Below are positions 32,381 through 41,427 of a stretch of 64,000 nt of DNA, in pieces. Below the pieces are notes generated by a model. The model did no database searches. It was given only the letters and a program-made list of their open reading frames with translations, and was not told the origin of the DNA. The stretch is taken from positions 1 through 64,000 of the forward strand of contig NZ_CP045929.1 in NCBI RefSeq assembly GCF_009664835.1, read 5' to 3'. The DNA is from Allosaccharopolyspora coralli. GTDB taxonomy: Bacteria; Actinomycetota; Actinomycetes; Mycobacteriales; Pseudonocardiaceae. Position numbers and translations under genes: made by a program. Positions within the stretch are counted from its first letter, which is position 1, and each line of letters opens with the position of its first letter.

Positions 32381-33841
32381 TCAGCGACCCCCCTGCAGGC
32401 CCGCTCGGATGACCTCGCGGCCGATCGGGGCGGCGATGGACCCACCGGTGGCCTCGGCGCCTTCGTCGCCGCCGTTCTCCACGATCACCGCGAGCGCGAT
32501 CTGCGGGTCACTGGCGGGCGCGAAGGCCACGTACCAGCCGTGCGGCTGGTCGGCGGCGTCGCCGTGCTGGGCGGTACCGGTCTTCGATGCGATCTCGACG
32601 TTCGCGATCTTGCCGGAGCCCTTCGTGCGCTCCTCGGACTGGACCATCATGTCCCGCAGCTGTCCGGCGACCTCGGGCGAGACCGCCTGCTCGAGCTTCT
32701 GCGGGTCCATCTCGTCGATGGTCTCCTTGTCCGGGGCCACGGTGCGCTTGACCAGCTCCGGTTTCATGAGCGACCCGCCGTTGGCGATCGCCGAGACCAT
32801 CATCGCGTTCTGCATCGGCGTGACACGCACGTCGCGCTGCCCGATGCCGCTCTGGTACAGCGCGGCGGCGTCCTCCATCGGGCCCATGTCGGATTTCGCG
32901 ACCCGCATCGGGATGTTGAGGTCCTGGCCGAACCCGAACGAGGCGGCGGTTTCGCGCATCTTCTCGGCGCCGACGTCGCCTGCGATCTCGGCGAACGCGG
33001 TGTTGCACGAGCGGGCGAGGGCCTCGGTCAGCGGTGCCGTGGAGCCGCTGCCGCAGTTGTTCCCGTTGTAGTTCGGCAGCCGCGTGTTCGTGTTCGGCAG
33101 CGTGATCGACGAAGCAGCCTGCACCGGGCTGTTCGGCGTGTACCCGCTCTCCAGTGCGGCCGCCGCGGTGATCATCTTGAACGACGACCCGGGCGGGTAG
33201 ATCTCGGAGACCGCCCGGTTCGTCATGGGATCGCCCTCCTGCGAGTTGAGCGCGTTCCACTCCTGTTCCAACTGCTCGGCGCTGTGGCCGGCGAGCCGGT
33301 TCGGGTCGTAGGACGGGGCGTTGGCCATCGCCAGGATGCCGCCGGTCTTCGGGTCCAGCGCGACCACCGAGCCCTCGAAGCCCTTGCTGGTCAGCTGCTC
33401 GTATGCGGTGCGCTGCATCGCCGGATTGACCGTCAGCTCGACGTCGGCGCCGGCCGGTTCGCGCCCGGTGACGAGGTCGGAGAGCCGGGTGAACGCGAGG
33501 CTGTCGTCGGTGCCGTTGAGGATGTCGTTCTGGGCGCGTTCGATGCCGTTCGAGCCGTAGACGAACGAGTGGTAGCCGGTGACCGGGGCGAACGCCGGTC
33601 CGCCAGGGTAGTTCCGGAGGAACCGCAGGTTGTCGTTCGTCTCGGTCGAGTTCGCCAGCGACTCGCCGCCCGCGATGATCTGCCCGCGCGGACGGGAGTA
33701 CTCGTCGTAGAGGGTGCGGCTGTTGCGCTGGTCGTTGCGCAGCTCGTCGGCCTTGATCACTTGGACGTAGGTGGCGTTGGCCATCAGCAGCACGACCATC
33801 GCCATCATCGCGATCGCGACTCGCCGGAGTGGTTTGTTCAT
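32381..33841 (-). CDS. pbpA: Class B penicillin-binding protein PbpA
   Basis: Peptidoglycan transpeptidase of 486 residues: a signal-anchor (VAIAMMAMVVLLMANATYV), a PBP dimerisation region, and a transpeptidase domain with SxxK as SSFK in YPPGSSFKMITA, SxN as SCNTAF and KTG as SKTGTAQ. The ATG at 33841 overlaps the rodA stop as ATGA (33838-33841). Partner of RodA in septal or elongation synthesis, under PknA/PknB control. Confidence 0.97.
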   Translation of the reverse strand: MNKPLRRVAIAMMAMVVLLMANATYVQVIKADELRNDQRNSRTLYDEYSRPRGQIIAGGESLANSTETNDNLRFLRNYPGGPAFAPVTGYHSFVYGSNGIERAQNDILNGTDDSLAFTRLSDLVTGREPAGADVELTVNPAMQRTAYEQLTSKGFEGSVVALDPKTGGILAMANAPSYDPNRLAGHSAEQLEQEWNALNSQEGDPMTNRAVSEIYPPGSSFKMITAAAALESGYTPNSPVQAASSITLPNTNTRLPNYNGNNCGSGSTAPLTEALARSCNTAFAEIAGDVGAEKMRETAASFGFGQDLNIPMRVAKSDMGPMEDAAALYQSGIGQRDVRVTPMQNAMMVSAIANGGSLMKPELVKRTVAPDKETIDEMDPQKLEQAVSPEVAGQLRDMMVQSEERTKGSGKIANVEIASKTGTAQHGDAADQPHGWYVAFAPASDPQIALAVIVENGGDEGAEATGGSIAAPIGREVIRAGLQGGR

Positions 33842-35283
33842 CGGGGACGCTCCACCAACTCGGTATGCGCTTCGGCGATCGGCGCCTGCTTCGGCTTCGG
33901 CGTGCTGGGCGTCTGTGGCCTGCGCGCCGCGTCGGAGATACGCAGCAGCAGGGCGACCAGCATGTAGTTGGCGAGCAGCGACGAACCGCCGTAGGCCATG
34001 AACGGCGCGGTCAGACCGGTGAGCGGGATGAGGCCGGTGACCCCGCCGACGACGACGAACAGTTGCAGCGCGATGGCGAACGACAGGCCGCCGCCGAGCA
34101 GCTTGCCGAAGGAATCGCGCACCGCCAGCGCGGACCGCAGGCCGCGCATCATCAGCAGCAGGTACATCATCAGCAGTGCGGCCAGCCCGACGAACCCGAG
34201 TTCCTCGGCGAACGACGCGATCACGAAGTCGCTCTGCGCGAACGGGACGATGGCAGGTCGCCCACCGCCGAGGCCGGTTCCACCGATGCCTCCGGTCGCC
34301 ATCCCGAACAGGGCCTGCTGGAGTTGATAGGCGCTTTCGCTCTCCAGCGGGTTGAGCCAGCCGTCGACGCGCTGCTGCACGTGCCCGAACATCGGGTAGG
34401 CGATGGCGCAGCCCACGCCGAACAACGTCAGGCCGATGAACACCCACACCGCTCGTTCGGTGGCGATGTAGAGCATCACCAGCAGGATGCCGAAGAACAG
34501 CAGCGACGTTCCGAGGTCGCGTTCGAGCACCACGATGCCGATGGACAGCGCCCACGCCACGAGCAGCGGGGCGAGGTCGCGGGGGCGGGGGAAGTCCACG
34601 CCGAGGAACCGGCGGCCCGCGGTGGTGAACAGGTCGCGCTTGGCGACCAGGTACGCCGCGAAGAACACCATCAGCAGGATCTTGGCGAACTCACCCGGCT
34701 GGATGGACAGCGGTCCGAGGCGCAGCCAGATCTTCGCCCCGTTGATCTCGGGGGCGAGCATGCTGGGCAGCACGGCAGGCAACGCGAGTGCCACGAGACC
34801 CGTGAGTCCGCAGGTGTAGGCGTACTTGGCGAGCGTGCGGTGATCCTTGACCAGCCCGAGCACCAGGCAGAACAGGATGATGGACACGAGGGTCCAGAGG
34901 ACCTGTTTCGGGTTGTCGGCGGTGAACGTCGCACCGGACCCGGCGGCTTCCTCCGCGTTGCCGAGGTCGACCCGGTGGATGACGACCAGCCCGAGCCCGT
35001 TGATCAACGCCACCAGCGGCAGGATCAGCGGGTCGGCGTGCGGCGCCCAGCGACGCACCGCGACGTGTGCGAGTCCGAACAGCCCAAGGAACGCCGCCCC
35101 GTAGTACAGGATCTGCCGGGTCAGGGTCGCTTCCTGGTTGATCTCCACCAGCACCAGCGCCGCGGTGACGATCACGGCGGCGCCGATGAGCAGGAACAAC
35201 TCGGTGCCCCGCCGAGCGGTGGCTCGCGGAGCCGGTGCGGAGCCGGCGGAGGTGGCTCCGGCTGCGGCGACCGGCTGAGACAT
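33838..35283 (-). CDS. rodA: SEDS-family peptidoglycan glycosyltransferase RodA/FtsW
   Basis: Polytopic membrane enzyme of 481 residues, about 10-12 helices, that polymerises lipid II. Conserved features are ISIQPGEFAKI-type helix entrance (LSIQPGEFAKILLMVFFAAY), VVLERDLGTSLLFFG and GLTAPFMAYGGSSLLANY. The ATG start shares one base with the pstP stop codon. C-terminal tail is Pro-rich and cytoplasmic. Confidence 0.97.
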   Translation of the reverse strand: MSQPVAAAGATSAGSAPAPRATARRGTELFLLIGAAVIVTAALVLVEINQEATLTRQILYYGAAFLGLFGLAHVAVRRWAPHADPLILPLVALINGLGLVVIHRVDLGNAEEAAGSGATFTADNPKQVLWTLVSIILFCLVLGLVKDHRTLAKYAYTCGLTGLVALALPAVLPSMLAPEINGAKIWLRLGPLSIQPGEFAKILLMVFFAAYLVAKRDLFTTAGRRFLGVDFPRPRDLAPLLVAWALSIGIVVLERDLGTSLLFFGILLVMLYIATERAVWVFIGLTLFGVGCAIAYPMFGHVQQRVDGWLNPLESESAYQLQQALFGMATGGIGGTGLGGGRPAIVPFAQSDFVIASFAEELGFVGLAALLMMYLLLMMRGLRSALAVRDSFGKLLGGGLSFAIALQLFVVVGGVTGLIPLTGLTAPFMAYGGSSLLANYMLVALLLRISDAARRPQTPSTPKPKQAPIAEAHTELVERPR

Positions 35284-36746
35284 CAGCTCACCGTCCGGCA
35301 GGTGACACCCGGTTCCTGCGCCGGTGTGTTCAGCGGGGTGGCTTCCGGGTTGGGTTGCTGGTCTGGACGGTCGCCCGGCTGCTGAGCGTCCGGCGGAGGA
35401 TCGTCAGGCCCGGGCGGCGGGGCGGGCTCGCCGGGCCGGTCACCGGGCTGGTCCGGGTTCGGCTGCTCGCCCGGCTGGTCCGGGTTCGGCTGAGGGGTGG
35501 GCTGCGGGTCGGGCTTCTCGCACTCCGGCAGCAGCGCGGTGGCCCGCAGTTGCTGGATCGACGCCCGGGCTTCGTCGAGGCCGTTGACCTCGGTGATGCC
35601 GTTGCGCACGTCCGGACGCTGCGCCTGCTGCAAGTCCTTGATGTTGATGGTCTGGCAGCCTGCGGGCGCGCCCGGTGCGCAGGAGCCCTCGACCTCGCGA
35701 TGCAGCGCCACGCCGAGCGCGGAACCCTGCATACCCTGGTAAATCACGACGTTGTCGTCGGTGTTGAGTCCGATGAAGTACTGCCTGTCCAGCCACCAGC
35801 GGCCGACCAGGGCGATCCCCGCGAGGACGACGAGCACGCCGACCACCGCGAGGACGGGAATCCACCAGCGCCGCTTCTTCGCCTCGGGCGGCGGGGTGGT
35901 CGGATCGACCCGCTGGGGTTGCGGGCGCGGCATCGTGGCGGCGGAGGCACGCGCAGCGGCCGAGTCCGGCTGCGGTGCCTCCTCACCATTTCCCGCGGCC
36001 CCCCCGACGATGGGGGCGTTCTCGCCGAACTCGACGTCGACGACGTCGGCGACGACGACGGTGACGTTGTCGGGGCCGCCGCCCTTGAGGGCGAGCTCGA
36101 TGAGCCGGTCGGCGCACTGCTGCGGGTCGTTGATCCGCAGCGCTTCGGCGATCGTCTCTTCGCTGACCACACCGGAGAGTCCGTCGGAGCACAGCATGTA
36201 GCGATCGCGGGCCCTCGCTTCACGCACGGTGAGGCTGGGCTCGGTCTCGTGGCCGGTCAACGCCCGCAGTAGCAGCGACCGCTGCGGATGGTTGGCGGCT
36301 TCTTCCTCGGTGATCCGGCCTTCGTCGATCAGCGACTGGACGAAGGTGTCGTCGTGGGTGATCTGGGCGAATTCGCCGTCGCGCACGAGGTAGGCGCGGG
36401 AGTCGCCGATGTGCACCAGGCCGAGCTTGCTGCCCGCGAACAGGACGGCGGTCAGCGTGGTGCCCATCCCGTCCAGGTCCGGGTCGCTGGCGACGAGTTC
36501 GGAGATCGCGCCGTTGCCGGAGAACACCGCGTCGCGGAGCTGGCCGAGCAGGTCGTCACCGGGTTCGTCGTCGTCGAGCGGCGCGAGGGCCGCGATGACG
36601 ACCTTGCTGGCGACCTCACCGGCGGCATGGCCACCCATGCCGTCCGCGAGGGCGAGAAGTCGTGGGCCGGCATAGACCGAGTCCTGGTTGTTGGAACGAA
36701 CCAGGCCGCGGTCGCTGCGGGCTGCGTAGTGGAGGACTAGGGTCAT
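35283..36746 (-). CDS. pstP: PP2C-type protein phosphatase PstP
   Basis: Phosphatase that reverses PknA/PknB phosphorylation. 487 residues: PPM domain 1-240 with RSNNQDS, ADGMGGHAAGE and HIGDSRAYL metal-site motifs, a cytoplasmic linker, one transmembrane helix (WWIPVLAVVGVLVVLAGIALV), and an external region ending in a long Pro/Asp/Gln-rich tail. The tail is longer than in the mycobacterial protein. The ATG overlaps the end of fhaB as ATGA (36743-36746). Confidence 0.97.
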   Translation of the reverse strand: MTLVLHYAARSDRGLVRSNNQDSVYAGPRLLALADGMGGHAAGEVASKVVIAALAPLDDDEPGDDLLGQLRDAVFSGNGAISELVASDPDLDGMGTTLTAVLFAGSKLGLVHIGDSRAYLVRDGEFAQITHDDTFVQSLIDEGRITEEEAANHPQRSLLLRALTGHETEPSLTVREARARDRYMLCSDGLSGVVSEETIAEALRINDPQQCADRLIELALKGGGPDNVTVVVADVVDVEFGENAPIVGGAAGNGEEAPQPDSAAARASAATMPRPQPQRVDPTTPPPEAKKRRWWIPVLAVVGVLVVLAGIALVGRWWLDRQYFIGLNTDDNVVIYQGMQGSALGVALHREVEGSCAPGAPAGCQTINIKDLQQAQRPDVRNGITEVNGLDEARASIQQLRATALLPECEKPDPQPTPQPNPDQPGEQPNPDQPGDRPGEPAPPPGPDDPPPDAQQPGDRPDQQPNPEATPLNTPAQEPGVTCRTVS

Positions 36747-37207
36747 GAGCGCAGCTCGATCACCGTCTTGCCGATTCTGATCGGAACGCCGAGCGGGACC
36801 TTCGTGGGACCCGTGACCTTCGCCCGATCCAGGTATGTGCCGTTGGTGGAGCCTAGATCCTCCACGTACCAGTCCGTTCCTCGGAGGGACAAACGCGCGT
36901 GTTTGGTCGACGCGTAGTCGTCGTCCATGACCAATGTGGAGTCGTCGGCGCGACCGATCGTGATCGGCCTACCCTCCAGTGAGATGCGGGTCCCGGCCAG
37001 CGCACCGTGGGTGACGACGAGCTGCCGCGGGGCCTTGGTGCGGCCTCGCGACGCCTTGCCGCCCGACGCCGAAGCGCCCGGAACGGGCACTCGCATCCCG
37101 GACGCGGAGTGGAGGTCGGAACGCACCACGCGCAGCGCGGCCAGCACGAACAACCAGAGCAGGGCGAGGAACCCTGCTCTGGTCAGCTGAATGACCAGCT
37201 CTGGCAC
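36743..37207 (-). CDS. fhaB: FHA-domain protein FhaB (FipA-like)
   Basis: 154 residues: N-terminal membrane helix (GFLALLWLFVLAALRVV), a basic linker, and a phosphothreonine-binding FHA domain with TIGRADDSTLVMDDDYASTKHA and [10 protein letters not shown]. It links kinase signalling with division proteins. Coupled to pstP by a 4-base overlap. Confidence 0.96.
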   Translation of the reverse strand: MPELVIQLTRAGFLALLWLFVLAALRVVRSDLHSASGMRVPVPGASASGGKASRGRTKAPRQLVVTHGALAGTRISLEGRPITIGRADDSTLVMDDDYASTKHARLSLRGTDWYVEDLGSTNGTYLDRAKVTGPTKVPLGVPIRIGKTVIELRS

Positions 37208-37249
37208 TTGTTGTGAACGCTCCTACTCCGTGTCCTGGTCGGTGTTCCC

Positions 37250-37278
37250 GCACTGCGCCGGCGGGACCGGCGCAGTGC
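37250..37278. terminator. Hairpin between fhaA and fhaB
   Basis: 12-bp stem, GCACTGCGCCGG (37250-37261) with its complement (37267-37278), CGGGA loop. It could end or attenuate the fhaA transcript before fhaB. Confidence 0.65.
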
Positions 37279-37290
37279 GCAGCGGGTTTC

Positions 37291-38544
37291 TCAGCCCTGG
37301 CTGCGGAACACCAGCGACGAGTGGCCGACGCGAATGACGTCCCCGTCGGCCAGTTGCCAAGTCTGCACCGGGGTGCCGTTCACCGTGGTGCCGTTCGTGG
37401 ACCCGAGGTCGGCGAGCATGGCGCTGTGGCCGTCCCAGGTGATTTCGATGTGCTTGCGCGACACACCCGTGTCGGGGAGCCGGAACTGGCCCTCCTGGCC
37501 ACGCCCGATCACGTTCGAGCCGTGCTGCAGCGTGTACGAACGGTTCGATCCGTCGTCGAGCTGCAGGACCGCGCTGAGCTGCTGGCCCGGAGCGGGGTAG
37601 CCGCCCGGAGCGCTCGGCGGGTAGGCGCCGCCGGGCTGCGCGTACTGGTCGGGGAAGCCACCGGACGGCGGGTAGGCGCCGCCGGGCTGCGGGGAGTAGC
37701 CCTGCTCGAATCCGGGCTGCTGGCCGTAGCCGGGGTCGTAACCCGGCTGGCCGTAGCCCTGGTCGTACCCGGGCTGCTGGCCGTAACCCGGCTGCTGGCC
37801 GTAGCCGGGGTCGTATCCGGGCTGGGAGTAGCCCTGGTCGTAGCCCGGGTGCGGCGGCGGAGCCGCGTAGGCCTGTGCCGGGTAGTCGGGGGCCGGCTGC
37901 CCGTAGCCCTGTCCGTAACCCTGCGGGTAGCCCTGGTCGTACCCGGGCTGGAACTGCTGGCCATAGCCCTGGTCGTAGGCGGGCTGACCGTAGCCGTAGT
38001 GGGGGTCCTGGCCGTAGTGGGGGCCCTGGCCGTACTGGCCCTGGCCATAGCCCTGGTCGTAGCCGTACTGCGCCTGCTGGCCGTACGGATCACCCTGGGG
38101 GTAGTGGCCTGGTGGCTGGCTCATGGGTCGGTCTCCTGCGGTACGAGGTGTTGCCGGCCGTCGGCTTACGTCGGGGTCGACGGACGATCTGATTCGGAAC
38201 TGTCCCGTGTGCAGCGTTTCAGAGCGCTCCAGGGAGACTACGACGTCACCATAGGTGTCCCACCCCTGTTCGGTGAGATGCTCCTGGACGCAATCGGCGA
38301 GAAGGTTCGTGACCTGCTGTTCCTCCTCGCCTGCGAGCCGATCGTGGTCGGCAGGGCTCAACTGCACCACGAAGTGGTTGCAGGCGAGTAACCGCCCCCC
38401 TGCGAGCTCCCTGACCTGCAGGTCGGCTTCCCGCTGCAGTGCCTGGGCGACCTCTTGTGGGACGACCTTGCCACCGAACACGCGCGCGAAGCTGTTCCCG
38501 ACCATGCCTTCGAGGCGGCGCTCGAAGCGCTGCACGAGGCCCAC
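37291..38544 (-). CDS. fhaA: FHA-domain protein FhaA with low-complexity linker
   Basis: 417 residues. N-terminal DUF3662 domain (1-125; [19 protein letters not shown]) known to contact partners, then a ~170-residue Tyr/Gly/Gln/Pro-rich region with recurring GYDQGYGQ and YGQQPGYG units, then an FHA domain with [24 protein letters not shown] and [10 protein letters not shown]. In mycobacteria FhaA binds the phosphorylated MviN pseudokinase domain. The GTG at 38544 opens [10 protein letters not shown]. First gene of the minus-strand cluster. Confidence 0.95.
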   Translation of the reverse strand: MGLVQRFERRLEGMVGNSFARVFGGKVVPQEVAQALQREADLQVRELAGGRLLACNHFVVQLSPADHDRLAGEEEQQVTNLLADCVQEHLTEQGWDTYGDVVVSLERSETLHTGQFRIRSSVDPDVSRRPATPRTAGDRPMSQPPGHYPQGDPYGQQAQYGYDQGYGQGQYGQGPHYGQDPHYGYGQPAYDQGYGQQFQPGYDQGYPQGYGQGYGQPAPDYPAQAYAAPPPHPGYDQGYSQPGYDPGYGQQPGYGQQPGYDQGYGQPGYDPGYGQQPGFEQGYSPQPGGAYPPSGGFPDQYAQPGGAYPPSAPGGYPAPGQQLSAVLQLDDGSNRSYTLQHGSNVIGRGQEGQFRLPDTGVSRKHIEITWDGHSAMLADLGSTNGTTVNGTPVQTWQLADGDVIRVGHSSLVFRSQG

Positions 38545-38771
38545 GGCGATCCCCTTTCACGCACTCGACTTCTTGAGCCATCCTATCTGTGCCATCGGAC
38601 GGTGACACCGACTAGTTACGAACAGGGGCGTGACCCTCGCGGAAGTCCCTCGTCAGCGCGTGCTAGTGTTGCTCAGCCAACACGGCAACGGGCCCGGCGA
38701 GGAGTGATCGGCCCGCTGTCGGAGGCCGAACGCGGAAGTAGTACGCTGGCTCCGCAGTACCGGCCAGTCAC

Positions 38772-38854
38772 GCGCGAGTGGCGGAATGGCAGACGCGCAC
38801 GGTTCAGGTCCGTGTGTCCGTAAGGACGTGAGGGTTCAACTCCCTCCTCGCGCA
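38772..38854 (+). tRNA. leuT: tRNA-Leu (anticodon CAG)
   Basis: 83-base cloverleaf with long variable arm: acceptor GCGCGAG/CTCGCGC, anticodon stem CACGG/CCGTG with loop TTCAGGT, T-loop GTTCAACTC, discriminator A followed by encoded CCA. Confidence 0.97.
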
Positions 38855-38895
38855 CCACGGGGCGACGACGAAATCGCCCTCTTCGAACCGACGAT

Positions 38896-38926
38896 AGTAA
38901 GGGCCCGCCGTTGGCGGGCCCTTACT
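38896..38926 (+). terminator. Terminator after tRNA-Leu
   Basis: 14-bp perfect stem (38896-38909 with 38913-38926), GTT loop, followed by a T-rich stretch. The remaining sequence to 39078 shows no gene. Confidence 0.85.
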
Positions 38927-39078
38927 TGTTGCGTTGTTCGATCACGGTGGTCGTGCATGTGCTGACGCGGCACAGTTCACGAGTGATCGCGGCGCGAAGG
39001 GGTTCTCGCCGTGTTGGGCAGCCCCGATCCGATCCTTGCGCCAGTTCGTCACATCGCCGCTACACCGTGCCCCGGCGA

Positions 39079-39122
39079 GCGTGAGCCTTTTTGGTGCCCA
39101 TAGCCACCAAAAAGGCTCACGC
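39079..39122. repeat. Hairpin repeat, copy 1 (upstream of ArsR-VOC)
   Basis: 44-base inverted repeat with arms GCGTGAGCCTTTTTGGT and its complement around CCCATAG-type loop. A near-identical copy is at 40039-40082, so the two bracket the ArsR-VOC pair. Confidence 0.75.
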
Positions 39123-39319
39123 GGGCGAGTCTCGGGGCGCGACCGACCTTGCCCGTGGTCGCGCTGCCTGCGGCAAGCCGACGCGCCGCCGCGAAGTGGT
39201 CGCGACCTTTGGGCAACTGGCTCGCCGCTACTCCGGGGGTTTCGGTACGAAGTCGCTGCTTCGGCGTAGGCGCGGAGTGATGTGGGCACGTAGCGGCACG
39301 ATGGAAGGGTCGCCGAACG

Positions 39320-39349
39320 TTGACAGGCAAGTGGAGACTTGCCTATAAA
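39320..39349 (+). promoter_or_regulatory. ArsR promoter with operator in the spacer
   Basis: TTGACA (39320-39325), 18-base spacer, TATAAA (39344-39349). The spacer carries a perfect inverted repeat, AGGCAAGT (39325-39332) and ACTTGCCT (39337-39344), separated by GGAG. Transcription should begin at about 39356, the start codon. Binding of the regulator to the repeat would block RNA polymerase. Confidence 0.8.
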
Positions 39350-39355
39350 GGGCTC

Positions 39356-39652
39356 GTGGACGCGAACCCCGAGCTTTTCAAGGCCATTGGCGACGGGACG
39401 CGACGGACGATCCTGGACGAGCTGGCCGACAAGGACGGACAGACGTTGTTCGAGATCTGCGGGCGCCTGACCGTGAAGCACGGCCTGGGCTCCTCGCGCC
39501 AAGCCGTCTCGCAGCACCTCGAGGTGCTCGAAAAGGCCGGCTTGGTGCATACCCGGCGGCAGGGCCGGTACAAGTTCCACCACCTCGACACGAGTCCGCT
39601 GCGTTCGATCGTCGAGCGGTGGCCCATCGATCGAGAGGAACCGAACCCGTGA
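39356..39652 (+). CDS. ArsR-family repressor
   Basis: 98-residue winged-helix regulator: PELFKAIGDGTRRTILDELAD, helix-turn-helix SSRQAVSQHLEVLEKAGLV and the beta wing RRQGRYKFHHLD. No metal-binding Cys motif, so it belongs to the SdpR-like, non-metal branch. The leaderless GTG at 39356 is chosen because the promoter -35 occupies the earlier in-frame TTG at 39320. The stop overlaps the VOC start as GTGA, so the two are coupled and jointly autoregulated. Confidence 0.9.
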   Translation: MDANPELFKAIGDGTRRTILDELADKDGQTLFEICGRLTVKHGLGSSRQAVSQHLEVLEKAGLVHTRRQGRYKFHHLDTSPLRSIVERWPIDREEPNP

Positions 39653-40044
39653 TCCGTATCAACATCACCAGTGTGTTCGTCGATGACCAGGCCAAGGCGC
39701 TCGCCTTCTACACCGACAAGCTCGGGTTCATCAAGAAGACCGACGAGCCTGCAGGCGAGGCGCGCTGGCTCACCGTCGTGTCGCCGGTCGATCCGGACGG
39801 CGTCGAGCTGCTGCTGGAGCCGGACGGCCACCCGGCGGCGGGTCCGTTCAAGAAGGCTCTGGCCGCGGACGGCATCCCGTTCACCCAGTTCGCCGTCGAC
39901 GACGTGCACGCCGAGGTCGAGCGGCTCAAAAGCCTGGGTGTCGAGTTCACTCAGGACGCGACCGATCTCGGCCCGGTCGTCACCGCCGTCTTCGACGACA
40001 CCTGTGGCAACCTGATCCAACTCGCCGCCCTGAACCAGGCGTGA
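39649..40044 (+). CDS. VOC-superfamily protein (glyoxalase/bleomycin-resistance fold)
   Basis: 131 residues: first module INITSVFVDDQAKALAFYTDKLGF, second module PFTQFAVDDVHAEVERLKSLGV and the end FDDTCGNLIQL. Members paired with ArsR regulators are often called glyoxalases, but the activity is untested. GTG at 39649 has AGAGGAA upstream; reading starts 4 bases inside arsR. Confidence 0.9.
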   Translation: MIRINITSVFVDDQAKALAFYTDKLGFIKKTDEPAGEARWLTVVSPVDPDGVELLLEPDGHPAAGPFKKALAADGIPFTQFAVDDVHAEVERLKSLGVEFTQDATDLGPVVTAVFDDTCGNLIQLAALNQA

Positions 40045-40082
40045 GCCTTTTTGGTTGCTATAGCCACCACAAAGGCTCACGC
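40039..40082. terminator. Bidirectional hairpin (repeat copy 2) between VOC and glycosyltransferase
   Basis: Nearly the same 44-base inverted repeat as at 39079-39122 (a few mismatches). It covers both stop codons of the convergent VOC and glycosyltransferase genes, with T and A runs in the arms on either strand. Confidence 0.8.
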
Positions 40083-41249
40083 CTGAGTCTCGATCAGGTC
40101 GGCTCCGCGAGCTGCGCCGCCGCTGTCGGCGATGGCGCGGCGCATCCGTTCCAGATTCGCCGCCGTGTCCGGGTTCGCTGCGACCTCGTCGACCGTGGCC
40201 CGAAGGGTCTCGGCGGTGAGCGTGTCGGTGTCGAGGCGTTTTCCGAGCCCGAGGTGCTGGATGCGTTCTGCGTTGACGGCTTGTTCCGGCATCTGCGGCA
40301 GTGTGACCAGTGGGACTCCGCAGGACAGTGCCTCCATTGTGGAGTTCATCCCGGCGTGTGTGACGAACGCGGCCGCATGAGCCAACACCGCCGGCTGCGG
40401 GAACCAGGGGCGCACGTCCACCGTCGCCGGCACCGGGCCCAACGCGGCCGGGTCGGTCTGGCCGATCGTCATCGCGACCTGCCAGGGACCGTCGCCGAAC
40501 GCGTCGACGCAGGTCCGGTAGAACTCCGGGTGGTCGGTGAAGATCGACCCCAACGACACGTACAGCACCGGACGCCGTGAATCCGGCGGTGACCACGGCT
40601 CTGTCTCGGCGCGGGACCCGACCATGGGGCCGAGGAACTGAAACCGGTAGTCGAAGGTGTCCCCGGCAGGTTGGAACGCTCGCGGCACGAAGACCAGATT
40701 CAACGCCTCGGTGACGTCGAAGGTGGCAGGGACGTCGAGTTCGACGTCATGGTCAGCGGCGAACGTCGCTACGTCCTTGGCGAAGGCGACCATCTCGGGA
40801 TGGTCGGGGCCAAGCCCGGCGGCCAGTTCTTCGCTGACTTGGCCGTAGTGCTCGTTCTCGGCCAGGTTCGGGACCGTGCGCACCGCCGGGATTTCCAGCT
40901 TCGCCGCCACCAACCGGCCCGGCCAGTGGGTGGCGTCGTAGCAGACCAGGTCCGGACGCCGGTTCTGGCAGTGTTCGAGCAGCACTGGGTAGACAGCTGC
41001 CAGCGCTGCGAAGAAATGCCGAAACCACAGTGCGATCACCTCGGGGCCCACGTCGGCCGGTGGTCGAAACGGGTCGAGATCCGGCAGTTCGACCCACTCG
41101 GCTCCAGCCTCCGTCACCTTCTCCGCGAACTCGCTGCTGGTCGCGTAGTCGACCCGGTGGCCGCGCCGCACGAGTTCCTCGACCAACGGAATCGTCGGAG
41201 TGACATGGCCATGCCCGGCCAGGGCGACGAACAAGAGGCGCTTCGACAC
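40077..41249 (-). CDS. GT1-family glycosyltransferase (macrolide glycosyltransferase-like)
   Basis: 390 residues, GT-B fold. Begins VSKRLLFVALAGHGHVTPTIPLVEELVRRGH with the catalytic His region GHGH; C-terminal nucleotide-sugar site includes VRPWFPQPAVLAHAAAFVTHAGMNSTMEALSCGVPLVTLP. This resembles OleD/MGT enzymes that glycosylate and inactivate macrolides or natural products. GTG at 41249 is preferred to a TTG 15 bases upstream; TACGGT 6 bases upstream of the GTG suggests a leaderless message. Neighbouring TetR and DrrAB-like genes fit a self-protection role (inference). Confidence 0.88.
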   Translation of the reverse strand: MSKRLLFVALAGHGHVTPTIPLVEELVRRGHRVDYATSSEFAEKVTEAGAEWVELPDLDPFRPPADVGPEVIALWFRHFFAALAAVYPVLLEHCQNRRPDLVCYDATHWPGRLVAAKLEIPAVRTVPNLAENEHYGQVSEELAAGLGPDHPEMVAFAKDVATFAADHDVELDVPATFDVTEALNLVFVPRAFQPAGDTFDYRFQFLGPMVGSRAETEPWSPPDSRRPVLYVSLGSIFTDHPEFYRTCVDAFGDGPWQVAMTIGQTDPAALGPVPATVDVRPWFPQPAVLAHAAAFVTHAGMNSTMEALSCGVPLVTLPQMPEQAVNAERIQHLGLGKRLDTDTLTAETLRATVDEVAANPDTAANLERMRRAIADSGGAARGADLIETQA

Positions 41250-41427
41250 CGCATCACCGTACAAGCTGGATGATGATCTTGTCTTTCGCGATTTGGTGCC
41301 GCGCCTGGTGAACGTCGGTCAGCGGGTGTCGTTCGGCGATGCGGGGTTGCCAAAGAGTTCGGCGTGCCGCGAAGAGCTCGGGAAGCCGCAGGCGCCCGGC
41401 TCAACTCGTGGCGCTTCGCCTCGGTGT

